A stretch of 33,607 bases of DNA from Chlorokybus atmophyticus. Lineage: Eukaryota > Streptophyta > Chlorokybophyceae > Chlorokybales > Chlorokybaceae. The notes beneath the pieces are model-generated. The model was given only the letters and a program-made list of their open reading frames with translations. It was not told the DNA's origin and ran no database searches. Position numbers and translations under genes: made by a program. The stretch lies in the NCBI GenBank assembly GCA_009103225.1, contig RHPI01000671.1:3531-37137 (forward strand), given 5' to 3'. This document shows, one piece after another, positions 24,304-33,607 of the stretch; the stretch's first letter is position 1, and each line of letters opens with the position of its first letter.

Positions 24304-26999
24304 ATGGGGGCGTCAACTCCGCTGCCGAAGCGCAAAGGCAAACCCATCCAGGCCAATGAGGTGAAGCCTGGTGGCGATCCCGTAGTGGTGGCACCTGCTG
24401 GACCATCGCCACGCCGGTCTCTTAAACTGGTCCAGGCCACCTCTGTTTGTGCGCCGCCGCCCCAGCAGCAGCAGCAGCAGCTGCAGCAGCACATGCCCAG
24501 CAGCAGCATTGCCAAGGGTAAAGCGCCAGCAACGCCACTTGAACAGGCACCTGAGCCACTGGCACAGAAGGGAAGCAGCACCAGTGAGATTGGTCTCGCA
24601 ACCCCACTGCAGCATAAGCCAGAACTTAGCAGTGGTAGCATTCCGCAGCAGCGAGCACAATTGGTAAGTGGCACTGATCGCACTGCTGCTGCATTGGAGG
24701 TTAGAAGGACCGATCAGGCTGGGCCAAGTAGTTCTGGGCTGGCTTCATCACCGGAGCAAGCGAGCGAGATCGCCCCCAACACAACAGATTATAGAACAAC
24801 AGCAGCAGGACAACGACAGCAGCAGCAGCAGCCGCCTCCACCAAATCACTCAGGCATAAATGTAAGCAACCTCACTGTGCCTCGCCCGACCTTCACGGCA
24901 GAACGTGGGTTGACGAGGTGGCAGCGCATCTCGCGTAAGATGTTTTCCAGCAGTAAGCGCAAGAGCTCAGTGGTGACCATCAGCGCTCACCCGGGCGAGA
25001 ATGTGCGGTTACGATTGCAGGTACTCATCCAAAAGGATGTGGTTGCTTTTACATGAGATGCATAGCTTCTTGGAGGACTCGTTGTCGCAAGCAATTTATC
25101 AACTCTGTCTGCTTCAGATTTATGGAGCAGAGCGTGGTGTTGTGAGGGTATCAGATGCCAATGGAGAACGCATCTTGCAGGTGAATGTCTGTTGTGGCCA
25201 GATTAATAATGTGTGAACCAAAGTACATTAACACATCTGTGTAACAGGCAAATGAACCTCTTGTTTTCCAAAAAGAGGTGAAGTTGTACAGCCGGCAAAA
25301 TCCAAATGATCCCTTCAAGCTAGTCGGTGTACTAGCGCCACAGGCAAGCACAAAGACCCAATGTTGGTTATGTCATGTCTGTGGTATGCAGTGCTGTGAG
25401 TGTTCACACAGACAGAGGCAGGGATGTGACAACCTATGTCATCACAATGGCATCAGCATTAGCCTGCGGCCTAATAGTGTGATAGGGTCAGGTGCCTCCT
25501 CCTCCTGCAAGCAATCCTCAGCTACAAGCTGGTCTGGCCACAGAACAACCAAGCAGGTGTGTACAGGCAGATCAGTCAAAAGTTGCCGGGAGTAGTGCGC
25601 CGGCCCAACTTGCTTGCATGCTCGCAGCACTTATGTGTGTGCGCCCACAGGTACTCGGATGTGGCAGGGTCCAGCAGGGCAGCAGAAAACCAGGCATCTA
25701 CGTCGGATGCACAAGCTGGCCCTGATGCGGTTCGTTCTGGCTTGCTTTCAAAGCGTGCCCAATCGCAATGGCTGATACTACACTACACTATATACTACTT
25801 GCATGCTCAGAGTGAGCAGCACATGTTTTTTTGCTTGCAGGGCGAGCACAATGAGGAGGTAGCCAAGGAGTTGGACCAGATGATGCAAGCACTAGAGACC
25901 CGTGTGAAGCAGAACGAAGTAGAGTTGAATGACTTCAACAATGACATTGCACAGGTGCTGATGCGGTTGCCTACTGCAACACGGATTGTAGCAGCGTGTC
26001 AAGCCTGTAACATGCATTCATTATTGAAATGTTGGTTTGCAGGTCATGCAGTGGCTTGTTTCCCGTGAGCGGCTCATTACAGAGCTGGAGACTCGTGTCG
26101 GCCAGAAGGAACATGTGCTTCGCTTTCTGGAGGGTGAACTGATGGAAGCAGAACGGCAACAAACGCTGATGGGCGAGGTTAGCGCATGTGGCAAGGGTTG
26201 CATTGTACAGACATTGTGCAACAACGACCAGGAAGTTTGTGCCATATGGAGCTGCCTGAAGTCAACCTGCACTATCATGTGGTAACTTGGCAGTCTTGGA
26301 GGCAGCTAAGCTTGTTCTACTCTGGTTCACAGCGTCTAAAGACACGGGAAGAGCATCTGGCTGCTACTCAACTGCGTTTGGAGGACCGTGAGGTGGATCT
26401 AATGACGAAGGCCAATGAGGTGTGCGTTGGACCGCAGCAGCTCTGTGATGTGTTGCACTGGTTGCAGATGCCCGGCTGACATGTCTGTGTGTTCCCCTCG
26501 CAGCTGTCAAACTGGTCAAGAAGGTTAGAGCTCAAGGAGCGGATGCTCAACGAGCGTGAAGATCGACTCAACCGCAGTGAACAGCAGAATAATGTGACGC
26601 TCCGCAACATTTCCAGGTGCCTGATCGCTTACTGCACACGCAATCAACCTTGTAAAGCATGTTGTGTTCTGCAACAGTCCTCATGTCTGAGTCGCCGGTT
26701 TGTGTGTGCCAAGTTTGCGCGCTGAGCAGTCAATCCTATCGTCTCCAATCCTAGCCATTGAGCGACCCGTCTTCTTGTGTGATGCTTCAGTTGCTTGTTT
26801 GTCCTTGGTTAAGGACTACTAAGTTCATCGCAGGCCAAACCAAACATCAATGCTGTGTGGCAGGTGGTATTCAGACATGATGCAGGCTGGCTCCATTCAG
26901 GCCTCCCCTCCACCGCTGCCATCTGCCAGCTTGGATTCAGCCATCCTGGATGCGGTGGCTGTGACCGGCAGTGCAGCTACATCGTTGTCACGCGCGTAG
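24304..26999 (+). CDS. Uncharacterised coiled-coil protein with Gln-rich N-terminus
   Basis: Ten in-phase exons: 24304-25020, 25118-25180, 25248-25343, 25492-25556, 25651-25729, 25841-25954, 26043-26177, 26333-26419, 26504-26616, 26834-26999; about 544 residues. Residues 1-200 are low-complexity (poly-Gln, Pro, Ser). About 205-290 is a basic then beta-rich segment (RWQRISRKMFSSSKRKSSV, RGVVRVSDANGERILQ, FQKEVKLYSRQNPNDPFKLV) that could be a small folded domain; I cannot name it. About 340-490 is a long Glu/Arg/Lys/Leu heptad-like coiled coil spread over four exons (LETRVKQNEVELNDF, LITELETRVGQKEHVL, LRLEDREVDLMTKANE, RRLELKERMLNEREDRL). The end is Ser/Pro/Ala-rich. Intron 3 uses a GC donor (CAG|GCAAGC at 25344). 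It could be a scaffold or cytoskeleton-associated protein, but nothing proves it. It is convergent with THF1. The start is the first Met of the open frame and could lie further upstream in another exon. Confidence 0.7.
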
Positions 27000-27937
27000 C
27001 AGTCAAACTTGGACAGCTTTCACATCGCTTACTGTGTGATTGGTCAGCAACCCCATCAATTACACAATCTGGCATAGTGTCATATTTTATCTATGTTACT
27101 GTTTATTGAACTTCTTTTATGCTGTTTACCAAGTTGCAACCGACCAAGCTGCACTTGCATTGCCGGGCATGCAATGTATACGATATGAGGAATGATGCAA
27201 AACATTAAGAAGAAGTAGTAGTAGTAGGCACCGCACAGTAGGGTTGCACAGCCAACAAGGTAAAACTTACAAGTTTTGCCGGAGGGTGTAGTTACCAACG
27301 TAACTAGCCCGCCTCTACCAAGGTATGCACTTGCGTGCGAGCAATGCGGCAGTGGTTGCAAGCAGAGAGTTAGGAGGGGTGGGCTAGCATACAATACTGA
27401 ACTGCATTATTTGTCACAAACTACCCTTGATGTGCACATGTTCGTCCCATTTTAATACCAATGTAGCTGGCCACATCTTGCATTGATCAATGGTAAGGAA
27501 GTAGCCACTCAGTGGTATGACGCCTGGGCTTCTTTGTACACCACATTGCATTCCTTGTACACAAACTACCCTTGATGTGCACATGTTCGTCCCAATTTGA
27601 CACCAAAGTAGCTGGCCACATCTTGCACTGATCGTTGTTAAGGACGTAGCCACTCAGTATTATGACGCCTGGGAAAGTGTTGTGTACCATTCACAGTACA
27701 CTCGCAACCCAATACACAGCTATGCCAGTGACCTGGTGTTTCTTGCAATAGCTCGCTGCAATGCAAGTTGAGTGTAAAGTGTGCGACTGTAGTAGTTAGC
27801 TATCCTCTTACATTAGCGCAGCCGCTGTCCTACACCAGCGCATGTACAGCACAACTGTATCTATGCTTAACAAGCCAAAACTTGGGGTTTTGAAGAAAAA
27901 GGAAACAAGACTACAACACACAGCCGGGCGCTAGCTA
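27000..27937. other. Convergent intergenic region with a tandem repeat
   Basis: Holds the 3' ends of the coiled-coil gene (+) and THF1 (-). A minus-strand TGTAA at 27808-27812 is the likely THF1 poly(A) signal. A 145-bp tandem repeat lies at 27415-27674. No gene is supported. Confidence 0.4.
27415..27674. repeat. 145-bp imperfect tandem repeat, about two copies
   Basis: CACAAACTACCCTTGATGTG starts at 27415 and again at 27560. Both copies run through GTAGCTGGCCACATCTTGCA and TATGACGCCTGGG, with substitutions. The second copy stops matching after GACGCCTGGG at about 27674. Confidence 0.85.
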
Positions 27938-29419
27938 CTACTCTGCGGGCGCAGCCTCCTTCTCCTGGGCAGCCTTCGTCTTCTCGGCCGCACGCTCGGC
28001 CTGCTTCTTCTTTTCTCGCATGGTGAACTCCTTCAGCAGCTCCTTGGCGGTCTTCAGCTTGTTCAGCAATCCTCGGTAGTTGTCAAGGTCGCGGTCGATG
28101 CTCATCTTGTTGACATTCAGCGCCGAGGTCAGCTGGCCCAAAGTCTCGGGGTTCACAGAGTTGGACAGCTCCAGCAGCCGAAACATGCCAATGGCAAACA
28201 GCTTGCTGTAGTGGAACTTGCCCTGCAGCAAGTAAGAGTGAAACAAGAGAGTAAGCTAGTGAGCGAGCTGAGAAAACACGTAACGAAGCTATACAGCTAA
28301 TTATACCATGCGGCTGAGTTGCTGGGAACAAGTTTGCAATGTAACTCAATGCACATTGCATGATGCCTTGGGTAATACAAGGTCAATCACTTGGACCTGG
28401 AACATCCTTGACAAGAAGGTAGTGCAATTGCTGGCAGTTGGCACTACCACTTGCAATACCTGAGAAGCGCGAGCTGCAATGTCGCTGAGGACGCCAGGGA
28501 CGCCATCGTTGGAGTTGGCAAATGACAGCAAGGACTCTGCTGATGCAGAAGAGGCCCACTGCTCCAGCGACTTGGCATCAGACCTGTGTCGCACAGCTGT
28601 CAAGAGAATACACAACTACACTGCAATGCGATCATGTTGCTGCAGCCAACCAGATTGAAGCTGATCATTCCACTCACCTGTACTTCTTGGGGTCTTCTTT
28701 CAACGCTTTGATGTAAGCCTCAAAGATCTGTTGGTTTTCCTCTTCCTTGGCGTAGCCGTCCATGAGCTGGTCATACACAGTCACAAAACCCAATGCGAAT
28801 ATGGGATCGTACTGGTAGTTGACATTGTACCTGCATGCGAGGAGTTCTCAGATGAATCACAAAGATGAAGTGAGACAGCAATACGCGCAATTGGCATTGT
28901 GGCCGCTACTGTGCAGGTTCGCTGCGAGGTTGAACGGCAACAATGCGTGCGTTGGGCTACTTTAAAGAAGCTGAGGGAAAGGAAGGACACAATCAACCTG
29001 GGCATTGCTTAGTGCTTGCTTGCTTCAATCTAACACAACGGTTTGGTACACAGCAATGCACAGACAAATTCTTGCCTAACTAGGTGCTGCTGGACGAGGA
29101 GCTCCTGGATGACGTTGTTGTAAATGCTGGGGAGGGGCTTGGAGAAGTTCTGGAGAAAGGCCCTCTTGGTATCGGCGACGGTGGGGATGTCAGCTGCCAT
29201 GCACGCGGCTTGCCTCTTGCTGGCGGCATTGCTGCGGCGACAGCTCAGCCTTGACCGCAGCGCAGCAACAGGGCTTCCAGCCAGGAACGCCCTTTGACTC
29301 GAGGCAGCAGAAGCAGCAGCAGCCGTCTTGGTATAGCTAAACGACGACGGCGACGCAGACGCCGACACCACCGAAGCACCCGACCACACCGACGCACCAG
29401 CGACGGTGGCGGCAGCCAT
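27938..29419 (-). CDS. THF1: Thylakoid formation protein THF1 / Psb29, chloroplast
   Basis: Plastid protein needed for thylakoid biogenesis and photosystem II repair, also linked to FtsH protease levels. Exons on minus: 29419-29076, 28830-28678, 28583-28460, 28222-27938; 301 residues, like land-plant THF1 (about 300). Residues 1-70 are an Ala/Ser/Arg-rich transit peptide. The core is clear: PTVADTKRAFLQNFSKPLPS, IYNNVIQELLVQQHLVRYN, YQYDPIFALGFVTVYDQLMD, FHYSKLFAIGMFRLLELSN and KMSIDRDLDNYRGLL. The C-terminus is a Lys/Glu/Ala-rich coiled coil (KELLKEFTMREKKKQAERA). Intron 1 has a GC donor (GTTAG|GCAAG at 29076/29075); any GT alternative breaks the frame or the conserved HLVRYN. TGTAA on the minus strand lies at 27812-27808. 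Confidence 0.95.
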
Positions 29420-30250
29420 TTCAGCTACCTGCGCTGCAAGATCACCTGTTGCTCACACCTCCTTGGAAGAAACACCAATACCTACGCCAACACCGCGCCG
29501 CGCAGCACGTTACCCTCCAATGCCAGCCGCTTGACCTCCTTGTTCTGATTATTATCCTCGTCCGCCTCCTCCGCCGCCGCCGGTGCCAAACCCTAGCTGC
29601 AGTCTGATCTGCCACATGTGCATGATCCACACTCTCTCACACACAATGCCACCGATATCTGCGACGACTCGCGTGCGACCACGTCGCGGATAGCGACGCA
29701 GAACCGCTAATGCTGGCAAGATACCGGGATATCACTTCTGGCTCCCTCTATATCAGCAATCAGCACCTGGATAAAGCGTGTTGACAAGGGATATCGGAAA
29801 TTTACCTAAGAGACTGTCCGGCTGCGCAACTCCTTGCTTTGTCGCAGCGCGCGCCGCTGAGCTGGGAAGCTGGCTCTCAGCATTGATGATGATTATGTAT
29901 GCATGCCTCATGTAGCTCTTTGCATTGTTGCCACGTAGTTGTGCATGTCGTTAACGGCGAGGTAAGCAAGCGCTGTAGGCAGGCAGGTATGCTGAGGCTC
30001 TGTGAATGCTGTGAATTGCAAGTGTCAGAGGCGCCGCTGCTGTCTTTGCAGCCATGCTATTGGCCTAGCAGCAGCAGTGCTTTGCCGCAAGTTGTTGAAC
30101 TGCTATGTACATTTCTACACTGACACGCCAGTGGGCATTTCAGTTCAACATGCATGCCAGTAGCGGAAGCTATTTGCCTGTTTCAGAACTTGTCACACTT
30201 GATATCTGTATGACAATCGTAAGCTGCAGACATTGTGCTGCTGCTGTTCC
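29420..30250. promoter_or_regulatory. Divergent region between THF1 and the small membrane protein gene
   Basis: 831 bases between start codons on opposite strands; should contain both promoters and 5'UTRs. There is no convincing TATA box. Open frames here are not splice-linked and look like chance. Confidence 0.35.
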
Positions 30251-30524
30251 ATGAAGTTCAGGCGGCCGCCACTGCCCGCCCACCTCATCATCACCAGCGT
30301 CATGTAAGCAGCAGCAGCACAGACTGTCGTTATACAAACAATATCAACGTGTGTGACTGCGCATCAAGCAGTGCCGCACGTACCCACACTTGGTGACTCG
30401 CAGCTTAGGTGTGGTCTCCGGCTACTACATCTTCGCCCCTCCGTTGCGAGATTATTCGCGGCAGCACGCCGAACAGCAGCTAAATTCAGCAGATACGCAA
30501 ACGCAAGGCAAAAGCCCCAACTGA
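30251..30524 (+). CDS. Predicted 57-residue single-pass membrane protein
   Basis: Exon 1 30251-30303 ends GTC AT|GTAAGC; exon 2 30404-30524 starts after GACTCGCAG and keeps the frame, ending TGA at 30522-30524. The protein has a short basic N-terminus (MKFRRPPLPAHL), one hydrophobic stretch of about 20 residues (IITSVILGVVSGYYIFAPPL) and a hydrophilic tail (RDYSRQHAEQQLNSADTQ). This layout is seen in small mitochondrial or plastid membrane subunits, but I do not recognise the family. No domain other than the membrane segment is visible. Its stop is 67 bases before the nitrobindin start, on the same strand, with no TGTAA between, so both probably share a transcript. Start context is poor (T at -3). 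Confidence rests on exact splice phases and sensible protein composition only. Confidence 0.6.
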
Positions 30525-30591
30525 TCAGCCAACGCAGACGACCTCAACTGTGCCAACAACAACAGCAAGCACGCAATCCTTTGTTCGAGTG

Positions 30592-31390
30592 ATGACATCA
30601 GCGGTGGAGTTGCATCCCAAGCTCCAGCCGCTGGCTTTCTTGTTGGGCACGTGGGTCGGCAAAGGCGAGGGCGTGTACCCAACAATCACGCCATTCACGT
30701 ACGAAGAAGAGGCCAAGTTCTGGCACACAGGCAAGGTGACACTCTAGAACCACAAGCACATTATCACTTTGGAGTTGCGCCAATTGCACGTGCTTAACCA
30801 ACGCGGTACTACATGTGTGTACCAGCCTGTGTTGCACTACACACATCGCACGTGGAATGATGTCACAAGGAAGCCGATGCACGGGGAGAGTGGGTATTGG
30901 CGGGTGAGAGATGACGGCACCGTTGAGGCTGTGATCGCGCAAGCCACCGGCATTGCCGAAGTGCAGGTGAGTTGTTGTTGTTGCTGGCAGTGGGGGTGCT
31001 GCTGCTGCTGCTGTTGTTGCGCTCATGTTGCGCTCATGTGTATTTTTGCAGAACGGTGTGTTTGATGAAGGAGACGCAGGCATTCGTTTCAGAAGCTCAC
31101 TGATTGGTAACGCCAACAAGGTGAGATGTGTAATAGTTGATCAATGTGGTGTTTCCACGTCATTACCGTGTCACACACTCATGCATTCATGCAGACGCAC
31201 ACGTACAAGTTCAACAATTGATCGTTTGTGCTTCCGTCAGGTGTTTGGGATTCACCGGCACGTGTGGGTGTCTGAAGACAGCGCCGCGCAGCCCGTGAGG
31301 CGGACACTGTCGTACGAGGTGGACATGCAGACGGACACTCAGCCTTTGCAGCGGCATCTAGCAGCCGTGCTGTACAAGACCGATGCATGA
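30592..31390 (+). CDS. Nitrobindin-like haem-binding beta-barrel protein
   Basis: Exons 30592-30735, 30826-30966, 31052-31120, 31241-31390; all phase 0; 167 residues, the size of a single nitrobindin domain. Conserved landmarks: HPKLQPLAFLLGTWVGKGEG, YPTITPFTYEEEAKFWHTGK, LHYTHRTWNDVTRKPMHGES then GYWR, and a C-terminal LQRHLAAVLYK. Family proteins form a ten-stranded barrel carrying ferric haem and react with nitric oxide or peroxynitrite; the His near residue 157 sits where the haem-binding His near the C-terminus of the Arabidopsis protein is. No clear transit peptide, so probably cytosolic, unless an upstream Met is used. TGTAA at 31457-31461 is a likely poly(A) signal. Exon 1 Met (G at -3) was chosen because the family starts just before HP.LQPL.FLLG. 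Confidence 0.9.
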
Positions 31391-32158
31391 ATTGTCGCGT
31401 GTTGTTGCGTTGACGTGTACAACGAGCGAACATGTGCTTTGGGCGTTGTTTATACGTGTAACACCAAAGTAAGTATGTATACGCGTATGCGCATGTGTGT
31501 GCATGGGGAGGGGTGGGTGGGTGGGTGGGTGATGTGCGTGCGTGTGTCGGGGTGTGTGTGTGTACAATATATAGGATGCAGAGATTGTGGCATGTATCAC
31601 AATGTGAGGCATGCATTGCACACCACACACAACAGCACACAACACTTACATTCACCACCGGGTGCTCTTCCTACTTACTACCTACCTAACTTCACTACTA
31701 GCCCAAACCCCGTTAGACAAGCATGCATGCACGCGCATCACCTGCACCACGGCTGTTGGTTAGCGGCTCCATCATCCAGCAGGCAGCAGCAGCAGCTTCA
31801 GCTCAACGGACTCCCCCTCCTCCGCCCACATCACCGCCGCCACCCACGACAGCGTCGTCCTTGCTCAACGCGACTGCGTCGTTAGGGTTTGCGCCCATCG
31901 GCGCGCAGCATGCATATACAGCACGCCGCACTCCCTATCGCAGTGCCGTTGCTGTGTGTGTGGGCGGGNCGGCGTATGGCGCGGTATCTACTTGGGGGGG
32001 CACATGCACATACGTGCGAATAACTGTTACTTGCACCGGCATGCGCCATCCGCATGTGCACTGACAATGCGGACCAGGCTAGTTGGGTACGGTGCACACG
32101 TGGCGCAAAGTACACCACACTCTACGACTGTAAGAGGCAGAAGGCCAAGGCAAGGTAG
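31391..32158. other. Downstream region with GT-rich repeats and an N
   Basis: After the nitrobindin 3'UTR, 31505-31565 is a GGGTGGGT/GTGTGT-rich run. A + frame at 31723-31968 (poly-Ala, then Pro-rich, RTPPPPPTSPPPP) could be a 5' exon with a targeting sequence, but it reaches an N at 31969 and no splice partner was found. Confidence 0.25.
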
Positions 32159-32503
32159 AAATGCAGCATCGGCAACTCGTATAGATGTGCATTTGCACGC
32201 CTACGGGTAAGAGTACTGCAACAATCTCTTGCATTGGCTCCAACAACTTGGTTGCTGGTAGAGAATGTATTTATCCAGATTGTGCCACACATGCGCAACA
32301 CTCCGGATGCATTTGTACACTCAAACCAAGCCCGCAAGCCGGCCACCAAGTACACAATTATCTACACTGAAGGGCTGCCCCGGATCTTAATGCACACAAG
32401 TGCAGCAGCGGCAGCAAGGCCGGTAGTGATTCACCGACGACTGCGACAAATTTGTTGCTCAGTCCGACAGCAAGACACACGCGCATATCCTGTACACATG
32501 TGA
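32159..32503 (+). CDS. Unassigned open frame, possible exon
   Basis: An uninterrupted frame from the stop at 32156-32158 to the TGA at 32501-32503 reads ..VRVLQQSLALAPTTWLLVEN.. then FIQIVPHMRNTPDAFVHSNQ and KYTIIYTEG. The composition is protein-like, but there is no recognised domain, no definite start and no confirmed splice sites. It could be an exon of a gene that begins around 31720. Confidence 0.25.
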   Translation, partial: KCSIGNSYRCAFARLRVRVLQQSLALAPTTWLLVENVFIQIVPHMRNTPDAFVHSNQARKPATKYTIIYTEGLPRILMHTSAAAAARPVVIHRRLRQICCSVRQQDTRAYPVHM

Positions 32504-33479
32504 TGATGCTGGTGTACTGCCTGTATGGCAGCTGTCGCCGTGTCAGCACCGCCGTTTCAACGGATGCCGCTACATGGCATGTATATTATTACACCTGCAG
32601 TATGTATGTACGTCCCCATTTTGACTGTATACTAAACCAAAGAGCTATGCAATGCACACTTTAAGAGATGGGTGTGCTAACACATAGTAATAGTATTGGA
32701 GGCACATGCACATCAGTAAATAAATAGATGGGGGCAAAGGCAGAGCTTATGATTGACAATAACATGAACACCTTGATGCAAAACTGATGCTACACCAACT
32801 AGACCCTTAAACTCCCGTAATTTGAACTTAAACAGGCATGGGCAAGTGGGCACATATGAGCATATATCCAATAAGATGTGCTACCCATGCGCAAACATGC
32901 ACATGTAATGAAATACTCCAGCTAAGCTAAAAAACAAGCAGTTCTGCACCTATACATATGCACCCAAAAGGTTGCATGTCGTATGAGTTGTGCTTTGTAT
33001 TGGTAGTTACCATCAGCAACAGCCCTCCTGGTCATGGTTGTATAATGTGCACGCGGCGCGCGCTGCCAACACCCCAAGTAGCGAGATATGTGGAAATAAT
33101 GTTCAAGTTTAATGCACTCTTCAATCTTGCTTGCACTCTGATTCATGTTGAAAGCCGAGTGCCTTTGTATCGCACTACATTGGCATGCGCAATGCGCATA
33201 GCAGTGCTATTAGAAGCAGTTATGACAGTACGGCAGGCATTATCTCATGATACAACCGTTTTGTCACTGGCAATTTCCGCCTCAACCCAATGTGACTTGA
33301 AGGCATTCAGATGCAGTGTAAAGAATGCAACGCGGTGATTGCCCACACAGCAGTTGCTTACCGTGATATCGCGTGATCGGGAGGGGCTTCAGATATGGTA
33401 TTGCGAAGCCACACAGCAATTATGGCAATGCACATTATATGGCATGCATAGTGTACAACCGGCTCACCTTGTCAAGATC
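32504..33479. other. No supported gene
   Basis: A/T-richer DNA. The + frame 32958-33338 lacks recognisable domain or splice context and is probably chance. A GATTGCCC..GGTAAGCAA-like donor (minus strand, near 33360) might belong to the gene whose exon is suspected at 33481-33535. Confidence 0.25.
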
Positions 33480-33541
33480 GTTGTTGATTGCTGCTGCGTG
33501 GTAGAGCTCGGGCCATTCCATATGCTCGCCATCACTAAAAC
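33474..33541 (-). CDS. Possible internal exon of a gene running leftwards
   Basis: On the minus strand, an acceptor-like TTTGCAAATAG is followed by a frame reading FSDGEHMEWPELYHAAAINN then DLDK and a donor GTGAGC. Both splice ends fit the consensus and the peptide looks real (acidic, aromatic, helix-forming). The family is not recognised and the neighbouring exons are outside the window or unseen. Confidence 0.3.
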
Positions 33542-33607
33542 CTATTTGCAAATTGCAATGTTCGGCAAATTTGTACTAAATTTACTAGAACAGAAGCCCC
33601 CCCCCCC

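Noticed and set aside
23658-24683. Long minus-strand open frame of 341 codons
   Set aside because: It lies opposite the first exon of the coiled-coil gene and a GC-rich upstream stretch; the translation is Cys/Ser/Leu-rich with no domain. It is an antisense shadow.
31965-31975. Second assembly fold-back at the N at 31969
   Set aside because: No inverted or direct duplication of flanking sequence is visible around it; it is probably just an ambiguous base in a G-rich run.
32958-33338. 126-codon + frame near the window end
   Set aside because: No domain, Cys/Met-rich chance-like composition, and it lies in the probable intron or 3' region of a minus-strand gene.

Overview
The window is nuclear DNA from a eukaryotic green alga, most likely a chlorophyte. 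The evidence is intron-dense genes with GTGAG/GTAAG...CAG junctions, chloroplast-targeted proteins (chaperonin-60 alpha, THF1), an extensin-like SPPPP wall or secreted protein, and TGTAA poly(A) motifs a short way after several stop codons. All gene models below are hand-assembled by matching exon frames across splice sites; no transcript data were available.

Layout. Positions 1-5500 hold decayed transposon material: the 3' end of a Ty3/gypsy-type integrase followed by a PHD finger (about 440-1272), two diverged direct copies of an unidentified element (1318-1553, 2151-2381), other weak coding remnants, a CA-rich tract, and a cluster of short motif copies in both orientations (5101-5497). From 5787 starts a secreted proline- and cysteine-rich protein gene. 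It is broken by a huge, apparently perfect inverted repeat: arms 6071-8704 and 9043-11676, spacer 8705-9042, left arm starting right after a single N at 6070. The right arm fits both flanking genes (3' end of the secreted protein gene on +, 3' end of ZNHIT3 on -), so the left arm is the extra copy. It is either an assembly fold-back next to a gap or a real inverted duplication that destroys the gene.

From 11464 to 32500 the order is: ZNHIT3/HIT1-like snoRNP assembly factor (-, 11464-12515), divergent from CPN60 alpha (+, 13097-16389, 10 exons); gamma-glutamyl hydrolase (+, 18683-21592, about 12 exons); an orphan coiled-coil protein (+, 24304-26999, 10 exons), convergent with THF1/Psb29 (-, 27938-29419, 4 exons); a 57-residue predicted membrane protein (+, 30251-30524) only 67 bases before a nitrobindin-like haem protein (+, 30592-31390). 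After that only weak candidate exons are visible to the window end.

The most interesting signals are: (i) the 57-residue ORF plus nitrobindin, which has the layout expected of a two-cistron green-algal mRNA (67-base gap, no TGTAA, no ATG between the two starts after splicing, poor context at the first ATG); (ii) the 5.6-kb palindrome and the gene it splits; (iii) a tandemly duplicated pair of in-frame microexons in ZNHIT3; (iv) a 71-nt perfect palindrome in the probable ZNHIT3 3'UTR; (v) a PHD finger fused after a retrotransposon integrase with its zinc-binding His changed to Arg. The genes are mostly unrelated housekeeping functions; three relate to chloroplast biogenesis or general metabolism, and no single pathway unites them.
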